A stretch of 64,000 bases of DNA from Mesorhizobium sp. WSM3860. GTDB lineage: Bacteria > Pseudomonadota > Alphaproteobacteria > Rhizobiales > Rhizobiaceae. The position numbers and the translations under genes are program-made. Positions 25,969-34,810 of the stretch are shown here, piece after piece. The stretch is from contig NZ_NSGF01000012.1 of assembly GCF_002294995.1 (NCBI RefSeq), positions 118,508 through 182,507 on the forward strand, given 5' to 3'. The notes below the pieces were generated by a model. It was not told the DNA's origin, made no database searches, and saw only the letters and a program-made list of their open reading frames with translations. Each line of letters starts with the position of its first letter. Position 1 is the first letter of the stretch.

Positions 25969-27026
25969 AGATCGCGGACGTCGTCAACGTCTATGCCGAG
26001 GACGTGGTCGCGCTCAACCCCTCGCAGAGCTATCGCAAGGAAACGGCCGCGCGCCTGCTCGCCATTCTCACCTTCTTCACCGGCACGGTCGCCGACATCT
26101 CAGGCGCGCTCTGCCGCGAATACGTCAACGGCCCGGCTAAGAATGGTCGGATCCTGCCGACGCCTGCCATGGGACGCCGGCAGCTCGAGGATCTGCGCGC
26201 TGCCATCAACCACTATCACGCCGAAAAATACATCACGGCCGTGCCGAAGATCGTGTTGCCGGCGCGATCGGAGAAGGCCAAGCGCGCGTTGACGCGATCA
26301 GAGGCGGCGACGCTGCTCTGGGCGGCTTGGCAGATGCGGCAAACGTGGAAGGGGCAAGAGAGCGATCGCCGGACCGGCCGGCACCTAGCCCGCTTCATCC
26401 TGACCGGGCTCTACACCGGCACGCGTTCTGCCGCCATCTGCGGCGCCGCGACACGGCCCACGACCGGACGTGGCTTCGTCGACCTTGAACGCGGCGTCTT
26501 CTACAGGCGAGCCGCCGACATGGTCGAGACCAGGAAGCGGCAGCCGCCGGTCAGGGTGCCGGACCGGCTGCTGGCGCACATGCGCCGCTGGGCCCGCACC
26601 CCGGTTGACATTAAGACCAAGCGGCGCGGAAAAAGCCGCACGATCGGCCGCATGATCGCGCATGACTTCATCGTCGAATGGGAAGGCGGCCCCGTTCGAT
26701 CCGTGCGCAAGGCCTTCAAGACGGCATGCGAGATCGCTGGCCTCGGCTGGTACGAGCCGCGGATCGTCAAAGGCGTCGAGACGCAAGTCTTTGTCACAGA
26801 TGTCACCCCGCACACGCTGCGCCATACAGCTGCGACATGGCTGATGCAGAACGGGGTCGAGCTTTCCAAGGCAGCCGACTTCTGCGGCATGACGGAAGCC
26901 GTGCTGCGCAAGCATTACTACCACCATCACCCCGATTTCCAGGCCGACGCCGCCGCCGCGATCACCGCCAAGGCGCCGGCGCCGCGCCGGAAGAGCACTG
27001 TCGTCCGCTTCGGTGCTCCCACCTGA
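25743..27026 (+). CDS. Tyrosine-type phage integrase
   Basis: The 427-residue protein has the catalytic set of tyrosine recombinases: Arg in LYTGTRSA (R228), HTLRH (H357, R360) and the nucleophile in RKHYYHHHP (Y392 or Y393). A core-binding-like N-terminal region spans about 75-165. It would recombine attP with the tRNA-Pro gene. The att remnant lies 100 bp downstream, the usual arrangement. The start lies inside the excisionase-like frame; a later Met is possible but would remove conserved N-terminal sequence. Confidence 0.93.
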   Translation: MPRPSKGIRLVWRSESRKADGSLRSKAAWYIEDAGRRHPTGCGKSELVEAQRRLAEYINEQHQPTRQRNRDPDQVKIADVVNVYAEDVVALNPSQSYRKETAARLLAILTFFTGTVADISGALCREYVNGPAKNGRILPTPAMGRRQLEDLRAAINHYHAEKYITAVPKIVLPARSEKAKRALTRSEAATLLWAAWQMRQTWKGQESDRRTGRHLARFILTGLYTGTRSAAICGAATRPTTGRGFVDLERGVFYRRAADMVETRKRQPPVRVPDRLLAHMRRWARTPVDIKTKRRGKSRTIGRMIAHDFIVEWEGGPVRSVRKAFKTACEIAGLGWYEPRIVKGVETQVFVTDVTPHTLRHTAATWLMQNGVELSKAADFCGMTEAVLRKHYYHHHPDFQADAAAAITAKAPAPRRKSTVVRFGAPT

Positions 27027-27095
27027 AACCCACCTGAAACCCCGGAAACAAACGTGAACAAAGGCAGAAAAGGGCGTCGAACATTAATCGAAATA

Positions 27096-27111
27096 GCCCG
27101 GAATTCCGGGC
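27096..27111 (+). terminator. Palindromic hairpin downstream of the integrase
   Basis: GCCCGGAATTCCGGGC is a perfect 16-base palindrome followed by TTCTTCT, 70 bp past the integrase stop. It probably terminates the integrase transcript before the attachment site. A similar hairpin follows frcK at 62421. Confidence 0.6.
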
Positions 27112-27129
27112 TTCTTCTGGCAAGACGGC

Positions 27130-27177
27130 TTGTTCGGGACGATGGGGTCGCAGGTTCAAATCCTGCCACTCCGACCA
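27130..27177 (+). other. Attachment site: 3' half of a tRNA-Pro(CGG) gene
   Basis: The sequence has the tRNA-Pro anticodon loop TTCGGGA, then a perfect T-arm (GCAGG-TTCAAAT-CCTGC), then the 3' acceptor strand ending CCA. No 5' half is present, and the bases before 27130 do not complete the anticodon stem. It is therefore an att remnant left by integration and not a working tRNA. The identity segment with attP should start near the anticodon loop. Confidence 0.85.
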
Positions 27178-27315
27178 GAACGAAGTCTCCCGAAAATCTT
27201 CGATTTTCCTGATAATTCAACCGCTTGCGGGCTTTCGCGCAGAGAACCGCAGCGTGATGCTGCAAGACGCGACGCGTTTGCCGCATGTCGATGCCGAAGC
27301 CGAACTGATGATGCC

Positions 27316-29106
27316 CTATGGCGCCAGGAAGGAAGGGCTTGTCGTCGCGCGCACCGGCTCGGAACGAGCATAGCCGTCACGCCTGATGCCGCCATGATCG
27401 ATCAGGCGGGCGATCACGGCGCGCCGCGCGTGATACGGCGTCAACGTATGGTCGGCATTCGGCAGCGACACCCTGGTCACACCATGAATGCTATCGAGCC
27501 GCTCTTCCTCCGAGCCAAAATGGCGGGCGATCTCCTTCAGGCTCAGGTCGCCTTCCGAGGTCACCAGGAGGACTTGCACGCCGCGGCAGCACAGGTCGCG
27601 CATCCAGCGTTCCACCCGCCGCTGTCCCAGCAAAGCGCCCGGATGCAGCATCGACAATGTGGACTTGATCGCCTCGAGCCCACGCCGGACGATCAGCCGG
27701 GCGTAGCGCGAAGCGATCCCGCGCCATGCGGGGGCGGCCGGCTCACGGCTCTCCTGCATGGCGGCGGCGTTCTTCCCGAGCACGGCCTTGGACGTCTCGT
27801 AAGTCTTCCAGACCGCCATCTCCAGCGCGTAGGAACTGTTCCAGGCAAAGCAAAGCGGGTTGATCATGGTCAGCATCCGTACCCGCCGATCGGCCCGCGC
27901 GGCGTGAAAAGCCTGAAATGCGCCGGCGCAGGTGCCGACCAGGCCGACCCCGGGGTAGCCGGCTCGCTCCATCCAATTGATCGCACGACTTACATCATGG
28001 CGCGTCCGCCGGTCATAAAGGAACAGGCGCCCTTCCTCGGTCGGATCGCTGAGGCCAAGTCCGGGCAGGTCGACGCGCAGCGAAGCTACGCCTTCCGCCG
28101 CCAGGGCTCGCGCCGCTTCCACCGTGCCGCGCGCCCAGCCGACATGCGGCACGCCGCCGGCATTGAGGAAGATCACCGGCTCGGCCGCGGTCTGGCGTCC
28201 ACGCGGTCGGCAAAACACACCGCAGATCATCGGCTCCGGTCCGATCAGCACCGGGCTTTCCGTGTAATGCGGACCATCCAGGATTTCGGACGCATCGCGC
28301 GACATGGCCTTTCCGGCTGCCGCTTCGTCGCCATGGCCAGCGATCCAGGCCGCGCAGCGATCGAGAGTGGCGGCCGGAATCCGGTTCGCGGTCGGGTCGC
28401 ACATCAGCAGCGGATAGCCATCGAACTCGGCCGTCGCGATCTCTGGAGCGCCCACCCTGTCGGCGCGAACCTCTTCGGCAGCCAGCGGCTTGCCGTTGGT
28501 AAGCACCAGCATCGGCAGGGATGGAAGGCCTGCCGCGGCAAGCCGCCAATCGAGCGTCGAGAGATCGGCCAGCGTTTCATGCGAAAGTCGGAAGCCGGCG
28601 GCCTCGCGCCCCTCGGTGAACACCCCTTCGCCCGCCGAACGGCTGGCCAGCGGCGCATCGATCATGCGCGACATGGCTGTGATCTCGCGAACATAGGTCT
28701 TGCCGGAGGACGGCGGCGCGAGCAACACGAGACCCGCTACGTCGTCGCGTCCGGCCGCCGCCAGCGGGGCCAGCAAGGCACCAAGCCGGAAGCCGACCAA
28801 GATGACGTCCGCCACGCCGCAATCCTGCTTCAGCCGATCGATCGCAGCGCCTATGCTCCCCGTCCATCGTTGCACCTGACCGGGCGTTGAATGGTCCCCG
28901 GCGGCATTGCCGCAGCCGGGATAGTCGAATTGCAGCGCCGGCAGACCGTTTTCGGCCAACTTGTCAGCCAGAAGCCGCAGGAAACGCCGGCTGCACAGGT
29001 CCTCGTGGCCATGCGCCCCGGCGATGACGACGCCCCGGCCGCGCCGCTCGGTGCCCTTGCCTTCATAAAGCCAGCCGATCGTGTCGGCGAAGACGATCCC
29101 CTTCAT
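27316..29106 (-). CDS. Tandem alpha/beta-hydrolase-like protein with non-canonical nucleophile motifs
   Basis: The 596-residue protein holds two alpha/beta-hydrolase repeats, about 1-260 and 285-580. The elbow motif in repeat 1 is GFRLG (105-109), with Arg where Ser is expected. In repeat 2 it is GTCAG (391-395), with Cys. Related hydrolases beside exopolysaccharide or exosortase loci show the same wording, so these changes may be ancestral. The start (ATG 29106) overlaps the stop of the GH2-like gene as ATGA. It is last in the aminoacyl-carrier operon and might act as a transferase or thioesterase that releases the product; that is inference. Confidence 0.78.
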   Translation of the reverse strand: MKGIVFADTIGWLYEGKGTERRGRGVVIAGAHGHEDLCSRRFLRLLADKLAENGLPALQFDYPGCGNAAGDHSTPGQVQRWTGSIGAAIDRLKQDCGVADVILVGFRLGALLAPLAAAGRDDVAGLVLLAPPSSGKTYVREITAMSRMIDAPLASRSAGEGVFTEGREAAGFRLSHETLADLSTLDWRLAAAGLPSLPMLVLTNGKPLAAEEVRADRVGAPEIATAEFDGYPLLMCDPTANRIPAATLDRCAAWIAGHGDEAAAGKAMSRDASEILDGPHYTESPVLIGPEPMICGVFCRPRGRQTAAEPVIFLNAGGVPHVGWARGTVEAARALAAEGVASLRVDLPGLGLSDPTEEGRLFLYDRRTRHDVSRAINWMERAGYPGVGLVGTCAGAFQAFHAARADRRVRMLTMINPLCFAWNSSYALEMAVWKTYETSKAVLGKNAAAMQESREPAAPAWRGIASRYARLIVRRGLEAIKSTLSMLHPGALLGQRRVERWMRDLCCRGVQVLLVTSEGDLSLKEIARHFGSEEERLDSIHGVTRVSLPNADHTLTPYHARRAVIARLIDHGGIRRDGYARSEPVRATTSPSFLAP

Positions 29107-31652
29107 GCCACGCTCCCGGCGGGCTGCAACGCCCGCATGAACTCCGCCCTGGTCTCTACATTGTCGGCTTGCGGCGCATCGTAGGCCACGTCGCGATCGC
29201 CATTCAGCGCCGTCACGACGCCTGCCGGCGTGGCGGAGGCCGGCCCATCCAGGCCAATTTCCTTCACCGCGCCCGGCATCAGGTGGAAGCCGTTCTCGCG
29301 CGGAAAGAACAGCCCATCCTTGATGGCGATGTGATAGGCGGCGCGCCTGCAGGCGAGCCGCAGGCGCCAGCCGTCTCTTCCGCGCATCAGCCGTGCTGAT
29401 AGGCCGACATCGCACCGCGCAGTCATGGCGCCGGGGAGCACATGAACGGCTTCGGCCAGGATTTCGTCGTCCCGGCCTTCCAGCCTTGCCACGGTTACCT
29501 CGTGACCCGCCGGGCCGAAGCGATAGGCGTAAGACAGATCAAAGAAGGCGCCGAGCAGCGAGAACGCCGACAGCGACTGGGCCCCGCGCGCCTGCAGGGT
29601 GAGCGGCCGGCGCGCCGTGACCACCGGGGTGAGGCCATCGCGCAGGCAGGCAAGCGATAGCGTCGCCTCGACTGCCTTGGCCGTATCATTGACGAGATGG
29701 ACGCCCAGCCCGTTGACGCCCTCGTCGCTCAGCGTCAGCCGGAGCGGCGCGAAGGCGCGTCTCAGCGCATGCCAGACCGATTTCGGCCGACCGGCAGAAT
29801 CGACGACGCCCCACCCTGCTCCCGGGCGCAGATCCTTCCAGAAGAACAACAGCGCGCCCGCCGTCGGCGAGGCTGGTCTGCGCCATTCATCGATCGTGCG
29901 CTCAACCACCTCGGCAATGACGGCGCGCGAGAGGTCGAGGTAGCGCGCCGGATGCTCCATGCGCAGCCGGCGCGCATCGACGCCGAAAAGCGTCTCCAGA
30001 TAATGCTCGCGCACGTCCTCGAAATCCCACGACGCACCTGCATCGCGCGGCACGCCGGCCTTCCAACGCGGATCGTGGCCGGGCGGAACGGGCAGATGCT
30101 CATCCAGCGTCGCCTGTTCCGGCACGTTGGCGAAGGCGAGGCACTCGCTGGCGAAACGCACCTCGGCGCGGCGCGCATCCTCCAGCGGCCGGCAATAGGC
30201 GCCGACGCCATAGTAATGCGTCGGGCCGCCATCCGCGGCGAAGGGCAGGCTGCCGCCGGAGGGCGATGAGGACACGAGCGCCAGATCGGGCAGGATCGCC
30301 TGTGCGGCCGGACGCACGACATCGTCGAACCAGGGTGTCGGATCCATCGCCACCGGCATGCCGAGCATCGCGGCCTGCTGGGCCACCTCGCTGCCGCCGC
30401 ACAGCACTGCCAGCGACGGCGAATGTCGAAGCCGTCTCAATAGATTTTCCACTTCGCGCGACAGCGCCGTCCGCCAGGTCTGGCTCTTGGCCGGATAGTC
30501 GAAATTGGCGAGCATCAGGTCCTGCCAGACCAGAATGCCCATCTCGTCGCACAACTCGTGGAAGCCATCGCTTTCATAGGCGAAGGTGCCGCCGACCCGC
30601 AGCATGTTGACGCCGGCTCGGCGCGCGAGGTCGAGGTCGGGCTCGATTTCGGCCCGCTCGCAGGGCAGCCGCACGGGATCGGAGGGCGTCCAGACCGCGC
30701 CCCGGCAGAACACCGGCACGCCGTTGACGACCAGGCGGAAATCGCGTCCGTCAGCGCCGCGATCGATCTCGATGCGGCGGAATCCAACCCGGCCCAGCCG
30801 GCTGCGCACCGTGCCGAGCGTCGCCATCACTTCGTGCAGCGCCGGCTCACCATGACTGTTCGGCCACCATGGGGCGACATCGGCAATAGCCAATTCCGCC
30901 GTCAGCCGGGTGGGTGTCTCGACCTCGAGGAGCGCGCGCACTCCGGCGCAACTGACATGCGCCGTTTGCGCATTGTCGAGGGGTTCGGCGAGGGTGATGG
31001 CAACGGCAAGATGCCCGGTCGTGCCGTCGAGCCTGGCGCGAATGTCGACGTCGAGGATGCGCTGCCCGCCCTCTTCGCGGATCAGCTTGACGGGGCGCCA
31101 CGGCCCGACGACATCGAAGCTCGGACACCAGCCCGGCATATGACCGATCAGGGTCGTGCGCACCAGCCGCAGCCGCTGATCGTCGATCATGCGAGGGCGC
31201 CAGCGGGCGCGTGGACCGGTCGCCGTTTCCAGATGGCGATCGAGACTGCGAAAGACGATGGCGAGCTGCTCGCCCCCCGAAAGGCTTACCGCAGCCTCAT
31301 GGCGCTCGAACATCGACGTTGAGGTGATGAGCAGCCGCTCGCCAAGCCAGACTTCGGCGACAGTCGCCAGGCCCTCGAACACCAGCCGCACCGGACCGGT
31401 CGCGTCGAGCCTGCGGCTGTACCAGACATCGCGGTCGTGCAGCCGGGTTGGCTGCTTGCGGTCCCAGCGGCCATGCTTTTCCAGCGTGGCGGCCGCCGTG
31501 CCGGGACAGGCCGCGTCCAGCCACTCGGCATTTGCGTCGATGTCATCCGGCGAAGCCCAGGCGCCTGCCGCGGAGACGGCCATCCGCCAACCCCGATCCA
31601 GCAATCCGGCAGTGCCGGCGACCGACATCGTGGCGTCCATTCCCCCACCCAT
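29103..31652 (-). CDS. Glycoside hydrolase family 2 / beta-mannosidase-like protein
   Basis: The 849-residue protein has a GH2 sugar-binding N-domain (RDVWYSRRLDATGPVRLVFEG), a middle sandwich and a TIM barrel with NMLRVGGTFAYES and ILVWQDLMLANFDYP. The acid/base Glu fits AVLCGGSEVAQQ and the nucleophile fits RFASECLAF, matching the GNNE and SEFG positions of beta-mannosidases. No signal peptide is seen, so it is probably cytoplasmic. ATG 31652 has GAGGTG at 9 nt. Its place among carrier-protein genes suggests that a glycosylated intermediate or product is processed. Confidence 0.8.
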   Translation of the reverse strand: MGGGMDATMSVAGTAGLLDRGWRMAVSAAGAWASPDDIDANAEWLDAACPGTAAATLEKHGRWDRKQPTRLHDRDVWYSRRLDATGPVRLVFEGLATVAEVWLGERLLITSTSMFERHEAAVSLSGGEQLAIVFRSLDRHLETATGPRARWRPRMIDDQRLRLVRTTLIGHMPGWCPSFDVVGPWRPVKLIREEGGQRILDVDIRARLDGTTGHLAVAITLAEPLDNAQTAHVSCAGVRALLEVETPTRLTAELAIADVAPWWPNSHGEPALHEVMATLGTVRSRLGRVGFRRIEIDRGADGRDFRLVVNGVPVFCRGAVWTPSDPVRLPCERAEIEPDLDLARRAGVNMLRVGGTFAYESDGFHELCDEMGILVWQDLMLANFDYPAKSQTWRTALSREVENLLRRLRHSPSLAVLCGGSEVAQQAAMLGMPVAMDPTPWFDDVVRPAAQAILPDLALVSSSPSGGSLPFAADGGPTHYYGVGAYCRPLEDARRAEVRFASECLAFANVPEQATLDEHLPVPPGHDPRWKAGVPRDAGASWDFEDVREHYLETLFGVDARRLRMEHPARYLDLSRAVIAEVVERTIDEWRRPASPTAGALLFFWKDLRPGAGWGVVDSAGRPKSVWHALRRAFAPLRLTLSDEGVNGLGVHLVNDTAKAVEATLSLACLRDGLTPVVTARRPLTLQARGAQSLSAFSLLGAFFDLSYAYRFGPAGHEVTVARLEGRDDEILAEAVHVLPGAMTARCDVGLSARLMRGRDGWRLRLACRRAAYHIAIKDGLFFPRENGFHLMPGAVKEIGLDGPASATPAGVVTALNGDRDVAYDAPQADNVETRAEFMRALQPAGSVA

Positions 31653-31677
31653 GCTCGAATGCACCTCGGCCGGCCCG

Positions 31678-32676
31678 CTAGGCCGCCTTGGAGGCGACAT
31701 CCGCCATGCGGGCGTCCAGCACTTCCATCACCGTTTCGTAGGCCTGCGCCATTGGCGCGATTGCTTCGCTCAAGCCGTCGAAGCGCTGCCGCGCCATCGC
31801 GCGGGCGAGCTTGAACTGCATGACCTTGGCGCCGTCGGCAATGTTGCTGGCGGCTTGCACCGCCTCTGCCATGCAGGTTTCGCCGTGCTGCCCCAGCCAT
31901 TCGAGATGACTGCCGAGGAGTTCGAAATTTGCGCCGACCTGCCGCAGCGTGTTGAAGGCATAGGTGTGGAAATAGGCAGGCGACTTCGTCGCCAGACTTT
32001 CAGCGTGGCGGCCGAACGCGGCCGCATAGGCGCCGAGCGGATTGCGCTTCGGCCGCCGCTTCAGGTGATGCGCGAGCAGCACCGCCGCGGTCCCGACCGC
32101 GTCACGGGCCGGGCGCGTGGCGTCGAGCTTCAGGAATTCCGCGTAAGGAAACAGCGGCAGGTCGCCCGCCGACACACTATCCCATTGGCCGAAAATACCG
32201 TCATAGTCTTCGCCCTCGAGCGCGAAGTAGCCGTCATTGTGGAAGTAGCGCATCTGCCGCGCCTCGGGATCGAGCGCATTGATGCCGACCGTGGTCTTGG
32301 AATGGCCGCTGCGGTAGGTGATGCCTTTGGTGTCGGGCAAGTAGAAGGCGTCGACCTCGACCAGCGGCAGCCGGCCGAGCTCAACTTGCGTCAGCACATG
32401 CGTCTCAAGCCGGTCGAAGACCGCCAGCTCCTGGATGTCCAGGCCCGCTAGCCTCTGCAGGTCGGCGGTCGGGAACTTGAAGAACGCAAACTGATCACCT
32501 TCGAAATCCTGCGCCACGGTGAAACCGAGCGCTGCGACCGGATCGTGCCCGGTCGCGTGCAGAACCTCAATCAGAAGGTCGACATAGCAGTTGGTCTGCG
32601 GCCAGCGCCTTTGCGGATCGTGCAGCCAGTGCGGCCGGTAGCTGGCCGGATCGAGGCCGGCGATAGCTCTCAGCAT
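31678..32676 (-). CDS. DUF1839 family protein
   Basis: The 332-residue protein starts MLRAIAGLDPASYRPHWLH and reads on with TNCYVDLLIEVLH and FEGDQFAFFKFP. The beta-rich N-terminal half (residues 1-170) may be a papain-like or transferase fold; the C-terminal half is helical. I recognise it as the uncharacterised DUF1839 family that travels with amino acid:carrier-protein ligases. The ATG follows the ligase stop after one base. Possible roles include transferring the carrier-bound amino acid to its acceptor; no evidence decides this. Confidence 0.8.
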   Translation of the reverse strand: MLRAIAGLDPASYRPHWLHDPQRRWPQTNCYVDLLIEVLHATGHDPVAALGFTVAQDFEGDQFAFFKFPTADLQRLAGLDIQELAVFDRLETHVLTQVELGRLPLVEVDAFYLPDTKGITYRSGHSKTTVGINALDPEARQMRYFHNDGYFALEGEDYDGIFGQWDSVSAGDLPLFPYAEFLKLDATRPARDAVGTAAVLLAHHLKRRPKRNPLGAYAAAFGRHAESLATKSPAYFHTYAFNTLRQVGANFELLGSHLEWLGQHGETCMAEAVQAASNIADGAKVMQFKLARAMARQRFDGLSEAIAPMAQAYETVMEVLDARMADVASKAA

Positions 32677-32677
32677 A

Positions 32678-33601
32678 TCAAACGCTCCAGAGCACGTCGC
32701 GGACCGCCGCCGGCCAGACCTCCGCGTCCGGCCCGTGATGGCGGAACAGCGCCAGCGCCACACGCTCCAGCCCGAAGCCGACGCAGGCCGAATGGCAGAA
32801 CTCCCCGTCGGCGAACTTCAGGCCCCAGGTCTGGCCAAAATGGTCCTGGTGATAATTGAAGCTCAAACAGGCGGTCGGCTTCTCGAGGCTGGTCACCGGA
32901 ATCAGCAGCTCGAATTTCAAGCCCTGATCACGCTGGTTGTTGGCCATCATCTTGCCGCCGCGGCCGAAGAACGGATCGTTGGCAAGATCGACCTCGCAAG
33001 GCAGGTCGAGCGACTCGATCATGGCCCTGCCGCGCTTCAGCCAGCTTTCGCGGAACGAGCGCACCTGCTCGGCCGTGCCGATCTTGACGAACTCGCGCAT
33101 GCGGAAAAGCTGCATGCGCGCCGGGTCCTTCGACGGCTCGTGACGGAAGCAGTAGGAGGAGAGCTCGAAAAGCAGGCCCTGCGCCGGCACCGGGCCGCGC
33201 GCAGCGACGGTGGGATAAAGCGGATAGCAGGCGGCGGGCGTCAGCGCGAGGTCCGTCGCCTTCTGCAGCTCCGTCCAGTCTCCGCCATCAGCCATCATGC
33301 CGAGCAGTTGCGCATGCTCCCGCTCGCCGCCCATGAAGGAATGCACGCAGCCGGCAAGCTGCGGAAAGCTCTTCATGTAGCCACTCTTCTCCAGCGTCGC
33401 GCGGCTCATGCCCGGCGGAAAATGGATGCGGGTGGCCTTGTCGGGCGCGCCGAGCCGGGTGACGAGACGCTCAAACCGCTCGATCACTTCCTCGAATGCG
33501 CCCGAACGGCCATAAAGGCCGTCGACGCCGGATTCGAACAGGATGCCGTTCTCGAACAGGCTGTCGAGCAGCGACTTGGAGTCGAATGTCTTGGCGTCCA
33601 T
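32678..33601 (-). CDS. Amino acid:[carrier protein] ligase (class II aaRS-like)
   Basis: The 307-residue enzyme should activate a small amino acid with ATP and load it onto the phosphopantetheine of the carrier protein. It resembles the catalytic core of atypical seryl-tRNA synthetases without a tRNA-binding arm. Motif 2 is FRHEPSKDPAR (about 152-162) and motif 3 is GFGLER (275-280). C125, E170 and C273 fit the Cys-Glu-Cys zinc site of the Bradyrhizobium aa:CP ligases, which use Gly or Ala. The carrier gene is two genes upstream. I regard the assignment as firm, but the amino acid cannot be read from sequence. Confidence 0.9.
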   Translation of the reverse strand: MDAKTFDSKSLLDSLFENGILFESGVDGLYGRSGAFEEVIERFERLVTRLGAPDKATRIHFPPGMSRATLEKSGYMKSFPQLAGCVHSFMGGEREHAQLLGMMADGGDWTELQKATDLALTPAACYPLYPTVAARGPVPAQGLLFELSSYCFRHEPSKDPARMQLFRMREFVKIGTAEQVRSFRESWLKRGRAMIESLDLPCEVDLANDPFFGRGGKMMANNQRDQGLKFELLIPVTSLEKPTACLSFNYHQDHFGQTWGLKFADGEFCHSACVGFGLERVALALFRHHGPDAEVWPAAVRDVLWSV

Positions 33602-33602
33602 C

Positions 33603-34808
33603 TCAGCTCCCCAGGCCGGTGTCGAAGCGGCTCATCAGCATGAGCGTCGCGGTATTGGAAAGGATGCGGTCGTTGGAGATCATCACCGGCGCCGAGGTCA
33701 CATCGCGCAGGTGCCGGCCGACGCTGAACGGGGTGCCGTTCTTGTAACCAAGGATGCCGTTGACCAGCATGGCGAAACGCACCACGGCGCCGGCCTTCTC
33801 GCTGGCCGCGACCTTCAGCGCGTTGATCTCGGCGGCGAAGCCGATCGAAGACAGCGCGTCGTCGTCGCCCGCGGCCGCTTCGAAGCGGTGGATGGCGGCC
33901 GTCAGGTGGCCTTTCATCTCCTGCAAAAGGGCGGCCGCTTCGGCCAGCCTCAGCGCGCCCGGCGGCATGGAGTCGGGCTGCTTGCGCGCCGCCGCTTTGA
34001 CGAAGGCCTGCGCCCGATTGAAGGCGTCGGCGGCGATGCCGAACCAGGTCGCCGCCCAGAAGATGTGCGAGCTGGCCAGCATCGACTGCGCCGCGATCTC
34101 GGAGAACGGCTTCGGGAATATCTGCGCCGCGTCACCCGTGGCGACCAGATGGAAGCCGTCGGAGCAGGTGCCGCGCATGCCGAGCGTGTCCCACACCGAC
34201 GTGCGCTCAAGCGTGCGGCTGCCATCGGCCGGGATCACCACCATCACCTGATCGGAGCTGGCCGCATCCGGGGCGCGGCGCGCCGTGGCAAGGATGGCGT
34301 CGGCATAGTTGCCATAGGAGATGACGGTGGCTTCCTTGGTCAGCGCGAAGCGTCCGCCGGCGACCTCGACCGCGCAGATCGAATTGCGCAAATTGCCGCC
34401 GATGCCGGCCTCCGTTGTCGCCGAAGCCATCAGAAGCTGCTCGTCGGCGATGCGCCGCATATAGGCGCGGTGCCAGTCGCTGGCGCCGCCGTGCGTGACG
34501 AAGCTCGACGTCTTGATCTGATGCATGGCATAGATCATCGCGCTCGAGCCGCAGGCCTGGCCGAGCTGGACGATGAGGTCGGCGATCTGCATCGTGCCGA
34601 GCCCCTCGCCGCCATGCTCGATCGGGATCGCCACGCCGAGCAGGCGCTCGCGCTTCAGCGCATCGATCGTCTCCGCCGGGAAACGCCCGTTCTTGTCGAC
34701 GGCGTCGGCATGGCCGGCGGCGATCTCGGCGACGCGGCGCATGCGCTCGGTTACGGCTTCGGGCGCCTCCGCGAGCGGGGCCGCCTCTATCTTTCTCAAC
34801 ACGTTCAT
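33603..34808 (-). CDS. Acyl-CoA dehydrogenase-like flavoprotein
   Basis: The 401-residue FAD enzyme has the acyl-CoA dehydrogenase layout: a helical N-domain (GVAIPIEHGGEGLG), the flavin-binding SATTEAGIGGNLR, a beta domain and a C-terminal helical bundle. Placed between the carrier protein and its ligase, it probably oxidises the amino acid tethered to the carrier, as related enzymes do on carrier-bound prolyl or acyl groups. The substrate is inferred from context only. The start lies just after the carrier gene stop, and all genes here are spaced by less than 5 bp or overlap. Confidence 0.85.
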   Translation of the reverse strand: MNVLRKIEAAPLAEAPEAVTERMRRVAEIAAGHADAVDKNGRFPAETIDALKRERLLGVAIPIEHGGEGLGTMQIADLIVQLGQACGSSAMIYAMHQIKTSSFVTHGGASDWHRAYMRRIADEQLLMASATTEAGIGGNLRNSICAVEVAGGRFALTKEATVISYGNYADAILATARRAPDAASSDQVMVVIPADGSRTLERTSVWDTLGMRGTCSDGFHLVATGDAAQIFPKPFSEIAAQSMLASSHIFWAATWFGIAADAFNRAQAFVKAAARKQPDSMPPGALRLAEAAALLQEMKGHLTAAIHRFEAAAGDDDALSSIGFAAEINALKVAASEKAGAVVRFAMLVNGILGYKNGTPFSVGRHLRDVTSAPVMISNDRILSNTATLMLMSRFDTGLGS

Positions 34809-34810
34809 GG

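Larger units (their letters stand above)
1..27177. mobile_element. Integrated temperate-phage-like element, integrase-side portion (left end outside the window)
   Basis: The stretch holds portal, terminase, P4-type primase and helicase, a CI/LexA-type repressor, an HD nucleotidase-like gene, an excisionase-like gene and a tyrosine integrase, and it ends at a tRNA-Pro 3' remnant. Phage integration into the 3' half of a tRNA gene rebuilds the complete tRNA at one end and leaves a 3' fragment at the other. The fragment here reads rightward, so the rebuilt tRNA should be at the unseen left end. About 14 kb of non-phage cargo lies between 9.5 and 23.7 kb. Whether the prophage is inducible cannot be judged, because most head and tail genes are outside the window. 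Confidence 0.85.

Noticed and set aside
27130..27177. A working tRNA gene
   Set aside because: Only the 3' half exists, and the preceding bases do not complete the anticodon stem.
27130..28890. A 586-codon open frame on the plus strand starting in the tRNA remnant
   Set aside because: It runs antisense to the tandem hydrolase and has Arg/His-rich composition typical of shadow frames.
32735..33643. A 302-codon plus-strand frame over the aa:CP ligase
   Set aside because: It is the antisense of the ligase; the ligase has motif and context support.
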